A stretch of DNA of 64,000 nucleotides, from positions 4,402,001 to 4,466,000 of the forward strand of contig NZ_CP048114.1 in the NCBI RefSeq assembly GCF_010093025.1, read 5' to 3'. Both the position numbers and the translations under genes were made by a program. The notes below the pieces were generated by a model. The model saw only the letters and a list, made by a program, of their open reading frames with translations, did no database searches and had not been told where the DNA came from. The DNA comes from Edaphobacter sp. 12200R-103. Its GTDB lineage: Bacteria > Acidobacteriota > Terriglobia > Terriglobales > Acidobacteriaceae. This document shows positions 46,037-55,270 of the stretch, one piece after another; within the stretch, counting starts at the first letter, position 1, and the number at the start of each line of letters is the position of its first letter.

Positions 46037-47551
46037 CTATCCGACGTATGCGGAAGCGTCCGTAGAATCAACACCCGAGTTCCAGCTGACGGACCGGAAG
46101 ACGATAGTGAGGATTGCCGAGAGGGCAAGGTTCAGCAGAAGCGCAGGAATAGCGGCGTACATGGCCCAGGTTCCACCCAGCCATGCGGGAAGGTGCAGCG
46201 GATAGACGGAACTTTTCAGGTGCAGCTCTGCAGCCATCGCCGTTCCTGACGCCATACCGGCTGCCCATCCGGCCAGCAGCGCCCAGGGATGCAGCCAGCG
46301 CGTAAAGACGCCGATGACGATGGACGGAACAAGCTGGCACATCCAGATTCCACCCAGCAGCTGCATCTCAATGGCATAGGGGGTCGGGAGATAGAGCACA
46401 AAGATGAGAGCACCGAATTTGACGACGAGAGAGACGGCCTTCGCCATCGCAGACTCCTGGTGGGGAAGCATCTTGCGACTGGAGAGTGCGCCGTAGAGAT
46501 TGCGGGTGAAGAGATTGGAGGCCGCAATGGACATGATGGCCGCCGGGACCAGGGCGCCGATAGCGACTGCCGCAAGACAGAACCCAGCGAACCACTCCGG
46601 GAAAGACTGCATGAAGAGCAGAGGAACGGAAGAACTGGTGTCCGAGGTCTTAATGCCGGCGGCCAGAGCGAGATATCCGAGCAAAGCGATGAGGCCCAGC
46701 AGGAAGCTGTAGGCGGGAAGCATTGCTGCGTTGCGTCGAACGACGTTCGCGCTGCTGGCCGACAGTACCGCCGTTGCGGTATGGGGATAGAGCATGAGAG
46801 CCAGCGCGGAGCCGATGGCAAGCGTGGAGTATCCCAGAAACTGGCCGGGCTTGAGGAAGATGCTTGCTGCCGGAGTGTGCGTCGCCAGCGCCTGGTTTGC
46901 AAGCTCGAAGACGTGATGGTATCCGCCAAGTTTGACCGGAATGAAGATCACGGCGGCAAGGACCATGATGTAGAGCATCAGGTCTTTGACGACGGCGATC
47001 ACCGCGGGAGCCCGCAGGCCGCTGGAGTACGTGTAGGCCGCGAGGATGATAAAAGCCGCTGCCAGCGGCCATTCACCGTGAAGGCCCATTGCGGCGATCA
47101 CTACCTTCATGCCGACGAGCTGAAGCGCGATGTAGGGCATCAGTGCCAGCACCCCTGTAAGTGCAATCGCAATGGTCAGCCAGCGGTTCCCGTAGCGGCC
47201 GCTCACAAAGTCGGCGAAGGTCACGTAGCCGTGACGATGGCATACGCGCCATAGACGGGGCAGCACAAGCATCATGTAGGGGTATGCTATGACTGCATAG
47301 GGAATGGCGAAGAAGCCGATAGCTCCAGCGCCGTACAGTGCGGCCGGGACGGCGATGACAGTGTATGCCGTGTAAAGATCGCCACCGATGAGGAACCATG
47401 TGATCCAGGTGCCGAAGCTCCGCCCGGCCAGCCCCCACTCTTCAAGCGAGGCGATACCGGATTCAGGACGCCGCCAGCGTGCTGCCCAGAAACCTGCCAG
47501 CGTAACCAGTAGAAAGAAGAGGCAGAAGACGGCAAGCGCAATCGGATGCAA
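46037..47551 (-). CDS. Sodium:solute symporter, MctP-like
   Basis: This 504-residue protein has about 13 membrane segments. EEWGLAGRSFGTWITWFLIGGDLYTAYT near residue 40 is close to the monocarboxylate permease MctP of rhizobia, so lactate or pyruvate uptake with Na+ or H+ is a fair guess. SSS members differ in substrate and this is not decided by sequence alone. It starts TTG at 47551 with GGGAG about 9 bases ahead. The lipoprotein gene lies 109 bases upstream. Confidence 0.85.
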   Translation of the reverse strand: MHPIALAVFCLFFLLVTLAGFWAARWRRPESGIASLEEWGLAGRSFGTWITWFLIGGDLYTAYTVIAVPAALYGAGAIGFFAIPYAVIAYPYMMLVLPRLWRVCHRHGYVTFADFVSGRYGNRWLTIAIALTGVLALMPYIALQLVGMKVVIAAMGLHGEWPLAAAFIILAAYTYSSGLRAPAVIAVVKDLMLYIMVLAAVIFIPVKLGGYHHVFELANQALATHTPAASIFLKPGQFLGYSTLAIGSALALMLYPHTATAVLSASSANVVRRNAAMLPAYSFLLGLIALLGYLALAAGIKTSDTSSSVPLLFMQSFPEWFAGFCLAAVAIGALVPAAIMSIAASNLFTRNLYGALSSRKMLPHQESAMAKAVSLVVKFGALIFVLYLPTPYAIEMQLLGGIWMCQLVPSIVIGVFTRWLHPWALLAGWAAGMASGTAMAAELHLKSSVYPLHLPAWLGGTWAMYAAIPALLLNLALSAILTIVFRSVSWNSGVDSTDASAYVG

Positions 47552-47660
47552 TCAGCGGTACTCCCGGATGAAGTTGGAATAAGAGCATCCTACCTCATGA
47601 GAAGACGGGAGTTAGCCAGTTGTTGCGTGGACGATATAGATTCACTCTCGTTTGAGAGTT

Positions 47661-48218
47661 CTAAACACCGTGTCCGGTGTCGTTCCACTCGTAGGCCACC
47701 ACGCCAAGATCGCCGAGCGTCTTCAGTACCGCCTCTACGTTGCGGCGAATCTGGGGCCTCGCTTTGGTGGGCACATCATGCGCCTCTTCGATGGCAACGA
47801 CGCGGCCATAGGGCCACGCGCTCTCAGGAATGGCATTGAGGGCCGCTGGCAGATCGTTCAGACGTACGTCGAGGTTGCGGCGGCGGGCATTGACGGGCCG
47901 AAGCAGGCCGCCTACGCCAAGGGTGCTTGGGTTGGCGTCGCCGATCAGGACGTGGAGTGTCACCATGCCGCCCTGAACGGTGAGATAGGGGTTCTCCCAT
48001 GAGTTCAGGCTTTGAACAGCCATGTAACGGCTCTTTGAGGGAGGAGGAATCAGCTCCATCTGCTGGCGGGCGGCCTCAAGTGCCTGTTCGCGCTCTGCGG
48101 CGAAGCCAGGGATAGACCCCGTTGCGGAGCCTCCGTGGCAACCGGTGAGAGCGAAGGGAAGAGCGAGTACGGTGGCAAGGACGATCGTGAGAGAGGATCG
48201 GCCAGTGGGGATGGACAT
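47661..48218 (-). CDS. Hypothetical lipoprotein
   Basis: This 185-residue protein starts MSIPTGRSSLTIVLATVLAL and has the lipobox LTGC near residue 25, so it is likely lipidated and envelope-anchored. The rest is unlike families I know, with a C-terminal beta/alpha stretch (VLIGDANPSTLGVGGLLRP). A start five codons earlier (48233) is possible; neither start has a strong ribosome site. Confidence 0.6.
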   Translation of the reverse strand: MSIPTGRSSLTIVLATVLALPFALTGCHGGSATGSIPGFAAEREQALEAARQQMELIPPPSKSRYMAVQSLNSWENPYLTVQGGMVTLHVLIGDANPSTLGVGGLLRPVNARRRNLDVRLNDLPAALNAIPESAWPYGRVVAIEEAHDVPTKARPQIRRNVEAVLKTLGDLGVVAYEWNDTGHGV

Positions 48219-48281
48219 ATCAGCTATCAGCATACCAAAGGTCGCATCTGGCCGATCTTCTGATTTTCGCCGCAGAATCGC

Positions 48282-49076
48282 CTATCTGCCGCTCCATTTC
48301 GGTGGCCTCTTTTCGAGGAAGGCGCGTGTTCCCTCGGCTCCGTCGGCTGTACCGCACAGCCTTCCAAAGATTCGGCTCTCCAGCCGCAGGGCGGAGTCAA
48401 GATTGCGGTCGGCTCCTTCGGAAACGGCTTCAAGGCAGGCGGTGACGGCGAGCGGCGCAACCTGCAGGATGGACTGGGCAAGCTGTCTACCCCTGGGTAG
48501 AAGCTGATCAGGTGGTACCACCTCATCGACCAGTCCCAGCCTCAGGGCTTCGGCTGCGTCGACACGTTCGGCTGTCAGTAGCAGCTTCAGGGCCGCCGAA
48601 GGACCGATCAGGCGGGGCAGGCGTTGAGTTCCGCCGTAACCCGGGATCAGGCCGAGGCGCAGCTCGGGCAGGCCCATCTGCGCTGTGCTCGATGCGATTC
48701 GCAGGGTACAAGCCAGTGCCAGCTCGCAGCCGCCTCCCAGGGCGAATCCGTTGATAAGTGCGATGACAGGCTTTCCGCAGGTCTCGATCTGACGGAAGAT
48801 GCTCTGGCCGCGATGAGAAAGCGACTGGCCCAGGCCCCGGTCCAGCTTTGTCAGTTCATTGATGTCGGCTCCGGCGGCGAACGCCTTCTCTCCGGAGCCG
48901 GCGAGCAGGATGACCCGGATACCGGGATCGTCTGCGAGCTGGGAGAAGACTTCTTTGAGATCGGCGAAGACCTGGTGGCTAAGGGCGTTGAGCACCTGGG
49001 GACGATTGAGCGTGACGAGAGCGATCTGGGCTTCGATGCTGCACAGCAGGGTTTCGAACGGCGTGGTCTGCGTCAT
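48282..49076 (-). CDS. Enoyl-CoA hydratase/isomerase family protein
   Basis: This 264-residue crotonase-fold protein has FALGGGCELALACTLRIA and GLPELRLGLIPGYGGTQRLPR, which hold the two catalytic glutamates of true enoyl-CoA hydratases. It should hydrate short or medium trans-2-enoyl-CoA, in fatty acid or amino acid breakdown. I chose the ATG at 49076 with GAGGAG 7 bases upstream; a longer reading from 49136 adds a Ser-rich head with no homology. Confidence 0.88.
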   Translation of the reverse strand: MTQTTPFETLLCSIEAQIALVTLNRPQVLNALSHQVFADLKEVFSQLADDPGIRVILLAGSGEKAFAAGADINELTKLDRGLGQSLSHRGQSIFRQIETCGKPVIALINGFALGGGCELALACTLRIASSTAQMGLPELRLGLIPGYGGTQRLPRLIGPSAALKLLLTAERVDAAEALRLGLVDEVVPPDQLLPRGRQLAQSILQVAPLAVTACLEAVSEGADRNLDSALRLESRIFGRLCGTADGAEGTRAFLEKRPPKWSGR

Positions 49077-49179
49077 GGAGAGACTCCTCAGGCGGTCACT
49101 GTGATCGGGCTCTGGCATCGAGCTGGAGCGCGTCATGGTTCGCCGGGCGGTTTAGAACGATAACGATACAATCGAACTC

Positions 49180-50064
49180 ATGATCAAGGGAATGACGCTG
49201 GTTCGTGAGGTCGCCTCGGCCGATGCTCTCGATAAATTCAGCCGCCTGATGCTGGCTTTGGGATTTGAGCAGGGAAAGGGCTGGCAGGACGAGACCAGCC
49301 GTGGTGTCGCACTGCTGTCGCCTTTGGGAAATCTGGAGCTGATGACCGGTCGAGCGCCGGCGGTGCCTCCCATCCTGATTGAGGTGCTGGGGCTGGACGC
49401 TGTCCACGCGGCGGTGGAGAAGTGGATGCTTTCGAACTATCCAGGCGAGGCAGGAGACCTGCTGAGCAAGCCTGAGCTGACGCATTGGAACAGCCGCCTG
49501 TTTACGGTTCGGCTGAAAGACGATGCCGGCGAGGGGCTCGAATTGGGATTCTGGCAGTCGGAGAATCCTCTGCACGGCAAGCCCGCGGCGATTGAGGGAG
49601 ATCTTTCCGCAGCGGGAATGCGAGTCGCCATCGTTACAGCAAGGTGGAATGCCGTCATTACGGACCGTCTTCTGCAGGGAGCGCTGGATGCCCTGTATCG
49701 CAGCGGCGTGGCAAAGCCGGACGTGGAGATTGTGCGGGTTCCGGGCGCATGGGAAGTTCCTTCCGCCGCCCGAACGCTTGCGGAGTCGAAGAAGTTCGAC
49801 GCCATCGTGACGCTCGCCTGTCTCATTCGTGGAGAGACGGCGCATTATGAGGCGATCTACAACGAAGTTGCGAGGGGAATTGGCCAGTCGCAGCAGGATA
49901 CGGGCATTCCGCATGCCTTTGGTGTGCTTACCTGCGAGACGCTGGAGCAGGCCCTGGATCGTGCGGGCATCAAGGCAGGCAATAAAGGATTCGAGGCAGC
50001 GATTGCGGCCATCGAGATGGTCTCGATTCAGCAGAAGCTTCGCGAGCAAGGGGACAAAAAGTAA
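49180..50064 (+). CDS. ribH: Lumazine synthase (RibH) with an N-terminal VOC-like domain
   Basis: The 294-residue protein has two parts. Residues about 1-130 look like a vicinal-oxygen-chelate fold (repeated beta-alpha-beta units; ends LELGFWQSENP, typical of a final strand). Residues about 137-294 are lumazine synthase, with VPGAWEVPSAA, RGETAHYEA (catalytic His222) and GVLTCETLEQA. Lumazine synthase condenses aminouracil and dihydroxybutanone phosphate to the riboflavin precursor. The fusion is not the usual gene form; the partner domain could bind a metal or steer assembly. The last base of its stop is the first of nusB's ATG. Confidence 0.88.
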   Translation: MIKGMTLVREVASADALDKFSRLMLALGFEQGKGWQDETSRGVALLSPLGNLELMTGRAPAVPPILIEVLGLDAVHAAVEKWMLSNYPGEAGDLLSKPELTHWNSRLFTVRLKDDAGEGLELGFWQSENPLHGKPAAIEGDLSAAGMRVAIVTARWNAVITDRLLQGALDALYRSGVAKPDVEIVRVPGAWEVPSAARTLAESKKFDAIVTLACLIRGETAHYEAIYNEVARGIGQSQQDTGIPHAFGVLTCETLEQALDRAGIKAGNKGFEAAIAAIEMVSIQQKLREQGDKK

Positions 50065-50486
50065 TGGGAACACGACGGAAATCCCGTGAGCTTGCGATGC
50101 AGATGCTCTTTCAGGGAGACCTGGGCAAACAGACGCCGGAGCAAGTTGCGAAGGTCTTCTGGGACTCACGTGACGATGTGGATGAAGACACGCGCGCCTT
50201 CGCGGAGGACATCTATCGTGTGGCCACGGCGAAGCAACCGGAGATCGACAAGCTGATTGAGGCGCACGCGCAGAACTGGCGGCTGGAGCGGATGGCTGTT
50301 GTAGACCGCAACCTGATTCGAGCGGCGGTGGCAGAGATGATGGGGAGCCCGAATACTCCGTCGGCGATCATCATCAACGAATCTCTGGAAGTGGCGAAAC
50401 GCTATGCGGCGCCAGAGTCGATTCACTTCCTGAACGGCGTGCTCGATGCGATTGCACGAGATTTGCTGAAGCAGAGGCTGGGCTGA
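50064..50486 (+). CDS. nusB: Transcription antitermination factor NusB
   Basis: NusB acts with NusE (S10) in ribosomal RNA antitermination. The 140-residue protein begins MGTRRKSRELAMQMLFQGD and has ERMAVVDRNLIRAAVAEM and SAIIINESLEVAKRYA, all typical. Its ATG shares one base with the ribH stop (TAATG), a common pairing in bacteria. A terminator follows. Confidence 0.94.
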   Translation: MGTRRKSRELAMQMLFQGDLGKQTPEQVAKVFWDSRDDVDEDTRAFAEDIYRVATAKQPEIDKLIEAHAQNWRLERMAVVDRNLIRAAVAEMMGSPNTPSAIIINESLEVAKRYAAPESIHFLNGVLDAIARDLLKQRLG

Positions 50487-50512
50487 TTTAGCAGATTGTC
50501 TTTTAGGCAGAA

Positions 50513-50543
50513 GAAAGCCCTCTCGATTGAGAGGGCTTTCTTC
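50513..50543 (+). terminator. Terminator of ribH-nusB
   Basis: GAAAGCCCTCTC (50513-50524) and its exact complement (50529-50540) flank a 4-base GATT loop, with a short T/C stretch after. The gene on the other strand ends at 50564, so it may serve both strands. Confidence 0.85.
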
Positions 50544-50563
50544 TGTGTCTGGTGCGTGAATGA

Positions 50564-53047
50564 CTACGAGATCGTCTTGCGCGGATGCTGGACGAGAAGA
50601 TTCGGCGTCACAATGGTGTTCTTGTCGTCGTTGTTGTTGATGTAGAGGGGTAGATTCGGAGCGATCGCCTTCGCCGGATCGTCCGAGAGAGTTTTGGTAT
50701 CGATCAGATGGACCTTGTTATCGCCCGAGGTCCCAAGGAAAAGCGTCAGGTCGTCTGCGCTGATCGTTCCGGCGACCGGAGCCGTGGCTCCCTGAAGGGT
50801 AACCTGCGTAACGGTTCCAGTGGCCGGAGAGTAGGCCGGCAGTGAACCGGAGCCGGTATAGGTTACGAACGCCAGACTGGAGTTCGTAGTCGGAATGACG
50901 CCTGTAATGCGGTCCGATGTAATTCCCAGGGGATGTGTGTTGAGAGCATCCCGGAACTGCGTGAAGTAGTCCGGTGCAACAGTAGATGGGCAGGACCCGG
51001 CCACGGGAGAACCGCTGACGGGATTGTTTGGATCTCCTGTAGGAGGCGGAGGCGGTAACGGATTATTGAATACGAGGTCGGATATAGTTCCGCCGTTGGC
51101 TGCGGTTGCGCCGATGATGTGCTTTCCATCATTAGTGGCAGCGATACGATCCGTGGCGACAGACTCCGTATCTGCCAGCGGATAGTATTGATTGCTCGCC
51201 ACGGTCTGGCTGGCGCCAGTTCCGGTGATCGTTGTGCTTGGGCAGTAACTGCGGCCTGTGGTGGGAGAGCCGGCCAGGTAAGCGCCTACGCCCGGAACCG
51301 TGATGGCGACGTCAGAGGCGGGGTTGGGAAGCGCGATCTGCGACCAGCCTGTAAAGGTGGAGTGGACCAGGAGCTGGTTGGTTGGGGTGAACTTGTCAGG
51401 GTTGGTTGGATCGCTGGGGTCCGGCGTGCCAAGCGTGATATAAACCGTCTGGCTGTCGGTGCTGAACTCCGCGTGGGTGGCGACCCCGCCATAGTTGGAG
51501 GTTGCAACTGGGGTGGTCGTCGTGCTGCCTGTACCGCTGCTCGTGGCAGTGGAATAGAGATAGATGAGTTGCTTGCGGGGGTCAGAGATGATCACGGAGC
51601 CGCCATCGGGCGATACCGCCAGGACGCGCCCGGCCACAGAAGCATCCTCACGCAACAGGCTGTTGGTGGAGGCATTGAAGATCATCAGCTCGGTCGGAGT
51701 TCCCATGTAGATCGAGCTGCCGTCATTAGAGATCACCATGGAGTTTGGAGCGAAGGGGAGACGAACCGGAGTTCCGAGTGTGGGATTGGCGAAGTCAACC
51801 GGCAGAATGTAGCGCGACTGGGTGCTCGCAATCCAGAGCAGCGAACTGTTTGCTCCCGGAGTCGTCACGTCCACGGCATTCGAAGTGATCGGCTTTCCGT
51901 TCCCCAGAAGGCCAATGGCGTTTTGAGGGGACGGGTTGCAGGTGGGAGGCTGGCAGAGCGCGGTGACTCCCGCCGCGCCGGGGAAGGCCGGGGTGATGAC
52001 GCCGCTTGAAGAGACCGGAATGGTGATCGGTGTTGTCGAGACAAAGGTTAGATTGAGGCCGGTCAACGTGACGTTGTTCTTATCTTTGGCGACTACCGTC
52101 AGAGGCTGCGGCGTGTTCTGGTTCACCACCACGTTTGTGGATGGGCCTGTGGCGCTTGGCACGGAGAGACTGATGGACGTTGGGGCGCAGGTTGAAAAGA
52201 ATCCGGCACTTGAACCAGCCTGCGTCAGGTCGGCGCTGACGACGGTGGATCCTGGCTGTTGCGCTGTCGCCACGCCGTTTTCGTCGATGGTCACAATGCT
52301 GGTTGACTGAGCGGCGAAGCTGAGATGGCCCACCTTGCAGGTGACGTTGTTTCCATTCGCGTCATAGGCTCGCCCGGCGATCTGGGCCGTTTTCCCTTGC
52401 GAGACGCAGAAGGAGCCGTCGTAAAGAAGGTCCGACTTCACGGTCGCCTGCCGGGCGAGCGGGCAGCAGTTCGAGGACTGATCGAGGCTGTCCGGATCGG
52501 TCGCGCTGCATTGATTATTCGGCGTCGGGTTTCCGAGAATGACACTCGTAACCTTGGGGTGAACGAAGATCGGAAGGGGGTTGCTGGTGGCGCCTCCGCC
52601 GGTAGCAACGATGTAGACCTCTCCGGACTTTCCGGTCGGGTTGCAGGTGGTGTAGTCAGGGATTCCGCCGCCGGTGTTGCGATTCCAGTTGCCGGCGCAG
52701 AGCTTGCCGGCGTTCGCGCCCGAAGGAACAACATCGGCGATCTGGAGAAGGTCGTTGGTCTGATGCCCGCTGGCGTCAAAGACCCCATAGGTGTACGACG
52801 AGATCGAGACGGTGCCGCCCTGGCAGTCTGTCGCCTGTGGCGTGGCGACCTGACCGATCTGTCCCTGATTCAGGGAGATTCCATAGATCCTGGGGGTGAG
52901 GGTGATCGTGCTTACCTGTCCAACAATGGGGCCGGTGTCGCCGCCATTGCAAAAGACAACAGAGGTTCCCTTGGAGCAGCCCGCGATGGAGATGCCAAAT
53001 GGAATGGTGAAGAAAAGCAGAATTGCTAGAGTGACAAACCGACGCAT
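50564..53047 (-). CDS. Large lipoprotein with Ig-like and beta-propeller segments
   Basis: This 827-residue protein begins with MRRFVTLAILLFFTIPFG and a lipobox (IAGC), so it is probably lipid-anchored. The N-terminal half has Ig-like segments with Ser/Thr-rich linkers (STIVTIDENGVATAQQPG resembles a bacterial Ig-like 2 unit). The C-terminal half has repeats like NSMVISNDGSSIYMGTPTELMIFN and AVSPDGGSVIISD, typical of propeller blades. GGGGAGG four bases before the ATG at 53047 supports that start; the reading from 53074 only adds a short head. The role is unknown and may be surface adhesion or binding. Confidence 0.75.
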   Translation of the reverse strand: MRRFVTLAILLFFTIPFGISIAGCSKGTSVVFCNGGDTGPIVGQVSTITLTPRIYGISLNQGQIGQVATPQATDCQGGTVSISSYTYGVFDASGHQTNDLLQIADVVPSGANAGKLCAGNWNRNTGGGIPDYTTCNPTGKSGEVYIVATGGGATSNPLPIFVHPKVTSVILGNPTPNNQCSATDPDSLDQSSNCCPLARQATVKSDLLYDGSFCVSQGKTAQIAGRAYDANGNNVTCKVGHLSFAAQSTSIVTIDENGVATAQQPGSTVVSADLTQAGSSAGFFSTCAPTSISLSVPSATGPSTNVVVNQNTPQPLTVVAKDKNNVTLTGLNLTFVSTTPITIPVSSSGVITPAFPGAAGVTALCQPPTCNPSPQNAIGLLGNGKPITSNAVDVTTPGANSSLLWIASTQSRYILPVDFANPTLGTPVRLPFAPNSMVISNDGSSIYMGTPTELMIFNASTNSLLREDASVAGRVLAVSPDGGSVIISDPRKQLIYLYSTATSSGTGSTTTTPVATSNYGGVATHAEFSTDSQTVYITLGTPDPSDPTNPDKFTPTNQLLVHSTFTGWSQIALPNPASDVAITVPGVGAYLAGSPTTGRSYCPSTTITGTGASQTVASNQYYPLADTESVATDRIAATNDGKHIIGATAANGGTISDLVFNNPLPPPPPTGDPNNPVSGSPVAGSCPSTVAPDYFTQFRDALNTHPLGITSDRITGVIPTTNSSLAFVTYTGSGSLPAYSPATGTVTQVTLQGATAPVAGTISADDLTLFLGTSGDNKVHLIDTKTLSDDPAKAIAPNLPLYINNNDDKNTIVTPNLLVQHPRKTIS

Positions 53048-53218
53048 TGAACCTCCCCGTTCAACCCGGAACACAAGCTGAACGGTTTCACCGCATATGC
53101 TGGAATTCCCGAGGCTTCAGTGTATAAAGCCGAAGTCTCAGAGGCAAATATGGAAGCGCTCTTTTTCGACGCAACGGCAGCCTGTCTGTCGTCGACGGAA
53201 GAGCACATTTTGTTTGTA

Positions 53219-55270
53219 TCAATTTGTGGGCATCTGTGTCTCAAACCAGTTGAGGGCCCGCTCCAGAACATCTCTCCGGTGTTCGGGCGAACGAAAGGCG
53301 TGACCTTCGTTGGGATAGACGACGAGCTGGGTCTTTACCCCCTGGGCGCGCAGAGCGTGCCAGAACTCAAAGCTCTGCGGAGCAGGGCACTCGCCGTCGC
53401 GATCGCCAACCACGACCAGCGTTGGCGTTTTGACTTTTTTGATGTATTCGATGGCTGAACTCTTCGCGTAGATCGCCGGATCGTCATAGACGCTGGCGCC
53501 GAAGAAGGGGATCATCCATTGGTCGATGGAGTTTTCCCCGTAATAGCTCTTCCAGTTGCTGATTCCGGCTCCGGCGACGGCAGCGCGGAAGCGAGTCGTC
53601 TGGGTGACGGCAAACATTGTCATGAAACCGCCGTAGCTCCAGCCGGTGAGGCCTTCACGATTTTTGTCGATCGGTAATCGGGCCTCAATCGCGTCCATGC
53701 CCGCGAGGATGTCGCGTAGATCACCGTACCCGAAGTCGCGGATGTTGGCCTGGGTGAACCTCTCTCCCTGCCCGAAGCTCCCGCGCGGATTCGGCATGAA
53801 GACGAAGTAGCCGAGGGCGGAGAAGGGAACTCCGCCATACCCAAGACCGGGCCAGCGCGGAGTGACTGCGGAAGATGGTCCCCCGTGAACCGTCACGATG
53901 AGAGGGTACTTTTTGGAGGGATCATAGTTCGCGGGATAGAGGAGCCAGCCCTGGACATGGAAGCCCTCGTTCGTCCACTGGACGTCCTCGGTCCCGCCCC
54001 AGAGCGGCTTGATGGAGTCATTCAGATGGCTGATCTGCCTGAGGTTTGCTAAGGGGCCGGCCCAGACCTCAGGCGCATGCTGGTAAGAGCTGCGAATGAA
54101 AGCATAAGCCTTGTCATCGCGAGAGACAGAGAGGCTCATCACAGAGGCTCCCGAGCCGATGGATTCATCGAGGGTAAGGTTGATCTTAGGATCATCCGTT
54201 CCCGTGGCTACATTGATTGCTGTGATGTGGCTTGATCCGCCGACGTGCTCGCTCAAGCCGAGAAGGTCGGGAGACATCCAGTGAAGAAAAGCGACCGATG
54301 CGGCACGGTTTGGGGTGATGTCCTTCGGCTCCCCACCTGCCGAGGGGATGAGGTAGACGTCTCCTCCGGTAGAGCCCTGATCGCTCATCAGCCCCCCTAT
54401 AAAGGCGATCTGCCTGCCGTCCGGTGAGAACCGGGGGACGGCGATCTGGAGGCCATGCAGGGAGCCGCTGATCTTCGTCGTATCGAGGATCGCGTGAGGA
54501 GCTCCACTGCTAATGGATTGCGTGTAGAGCTGGGCGACCCACCAGTTGTTCTCGCCGGGCGGATTGGCTGCCACGTACACAAGCTGGTTGGAATCAGGAG
54601 CCCAGCTGAACTCATAGACGTGAAGATCGCTGGGTGTGATTTGCTGAACGGAATCGCCTGAGAGGCTGGCCACCGCGACTCGCTGTACTTCGACGCCGTC
54701 CTCTCCGATGACGCCGTCCCAGGGCTTCATGGCATCCAGTGCACCGGCTGCGCGGGTGGCATTCTCGACGAAGAGGAAGCCGATCTGTTTGCCATTCGGC
54801 GACCAGGCGATATCGTCAATGGTTCCCGTAACATGCGTAATCTGACGCGATTCGCCGGTCTGTCTGGACCAGACGAAGATCTGGGGCTGTCGGGTGCCAT
54901 CGGAGGTGCAGTCGGAGGCATATGCCAGCGATTTGCCGTCGGGCGACCAGGCAGGCGCATCGCTGCTGCAGGCTGCGCCGTTCCCCGAGGGACGGATAGC
55001 CAGATCGGTGGAGGAATCTGACACTCCGCTCAGGTGAGTCTCATAGTTTCCTCCCTTCTGTACCGACCAGGCGACTGTCTTGCCGTCCGGAGAGATAGAG
55101 GCCATCGTAGGCGTCTGGGTCCTTCCCAAAGTGTCCAGAAGGGTTCCGATCCGGGAATCCTGGTGGTGGGAATCCTGGTGACTTGCAGGGGTCTGTGTTA
55201 AAGCCAGGGAAGCGAGGAAGAGTGGGGTTAGGAAAACGATGGTGGCGCGGCAGATCCGTGCAGACGTCAT
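53219..55270 (-). CDS. Exported S9-family prolyl oligopeptidase-like peptidase
   Basis: This 683-residue protein has a signal peptide (about 8-26, MTSARICRATIVFLTPLFLA), a beta-propeller of WD40/TolB-type repeats up to about residue 420, and an alpha/beta-hydrolase C-terminal half. The catalytic triad is Ser545 (GWSYGG), Asp625 (GDRDGECP) and His657 (NEGHAF). Such enzymes cleave oligopeptides or acylated peptides. The gene lies between the lipoprotein gene and the str leader, with no visible operon partner. Confidence 0.9.
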   Translation of the reverse strand: MTSARICRATIVFLTPLFLASLALTQTPASHQDSHHQDSRIGTLLDTLGRTQTPTMASISPDGKTVAWSVQKGGNYETHLSGVSDSSTDLAIRPSGNGAACSSDAPAWSPDGKSLAYASDCTSDGTRQPQIFVWSRQTGESRQITHVTGTIDDIAWSPNGKQIGFLFVENATRAAGALDAMKPWDGVIGEDGVEVQRVAVASLSGDSVQQITPSDLHVYEFSWAPDSNQLVYVAANPPGENNWWVAQLYTQSISSGAPHAILDTTKISGSLHGLQIAVPRFSPDGRQIAFIGGLMSDQGSTGGDVYLIPSAGGEPKDITPNRAASVAFLHWMSPDLLGLSEHVGGSSHITAINVATGTDDPKINLTLDESIGSGASVMSLSVSRDDKAYAFIRSSYQHAPEVWAGPLANLRQISHLNDSIKPLWGGTEDVQWTNEGFHVQGWLLYPANYDPSKKYPLIVTVHGGPSSAVTPRWPGLGYGGVPFSALGYFVFMPNPRGSFGQGERFTQANIRDFGYGDLRDILAGMDAIEARLPIDKNREGLTGWSYGGFMTMFAVTQTTRFRAAVAGAGISNWKSYYGENSIDQWMIPFFGASVYDDPAIYAKSSAIEYIKKVKTPTLVVVGDRDGECPAPQSFEFWHALRAQGVKTQLVVYPNEGHAFRSPEHRRDVLERALNWFETQMPTN

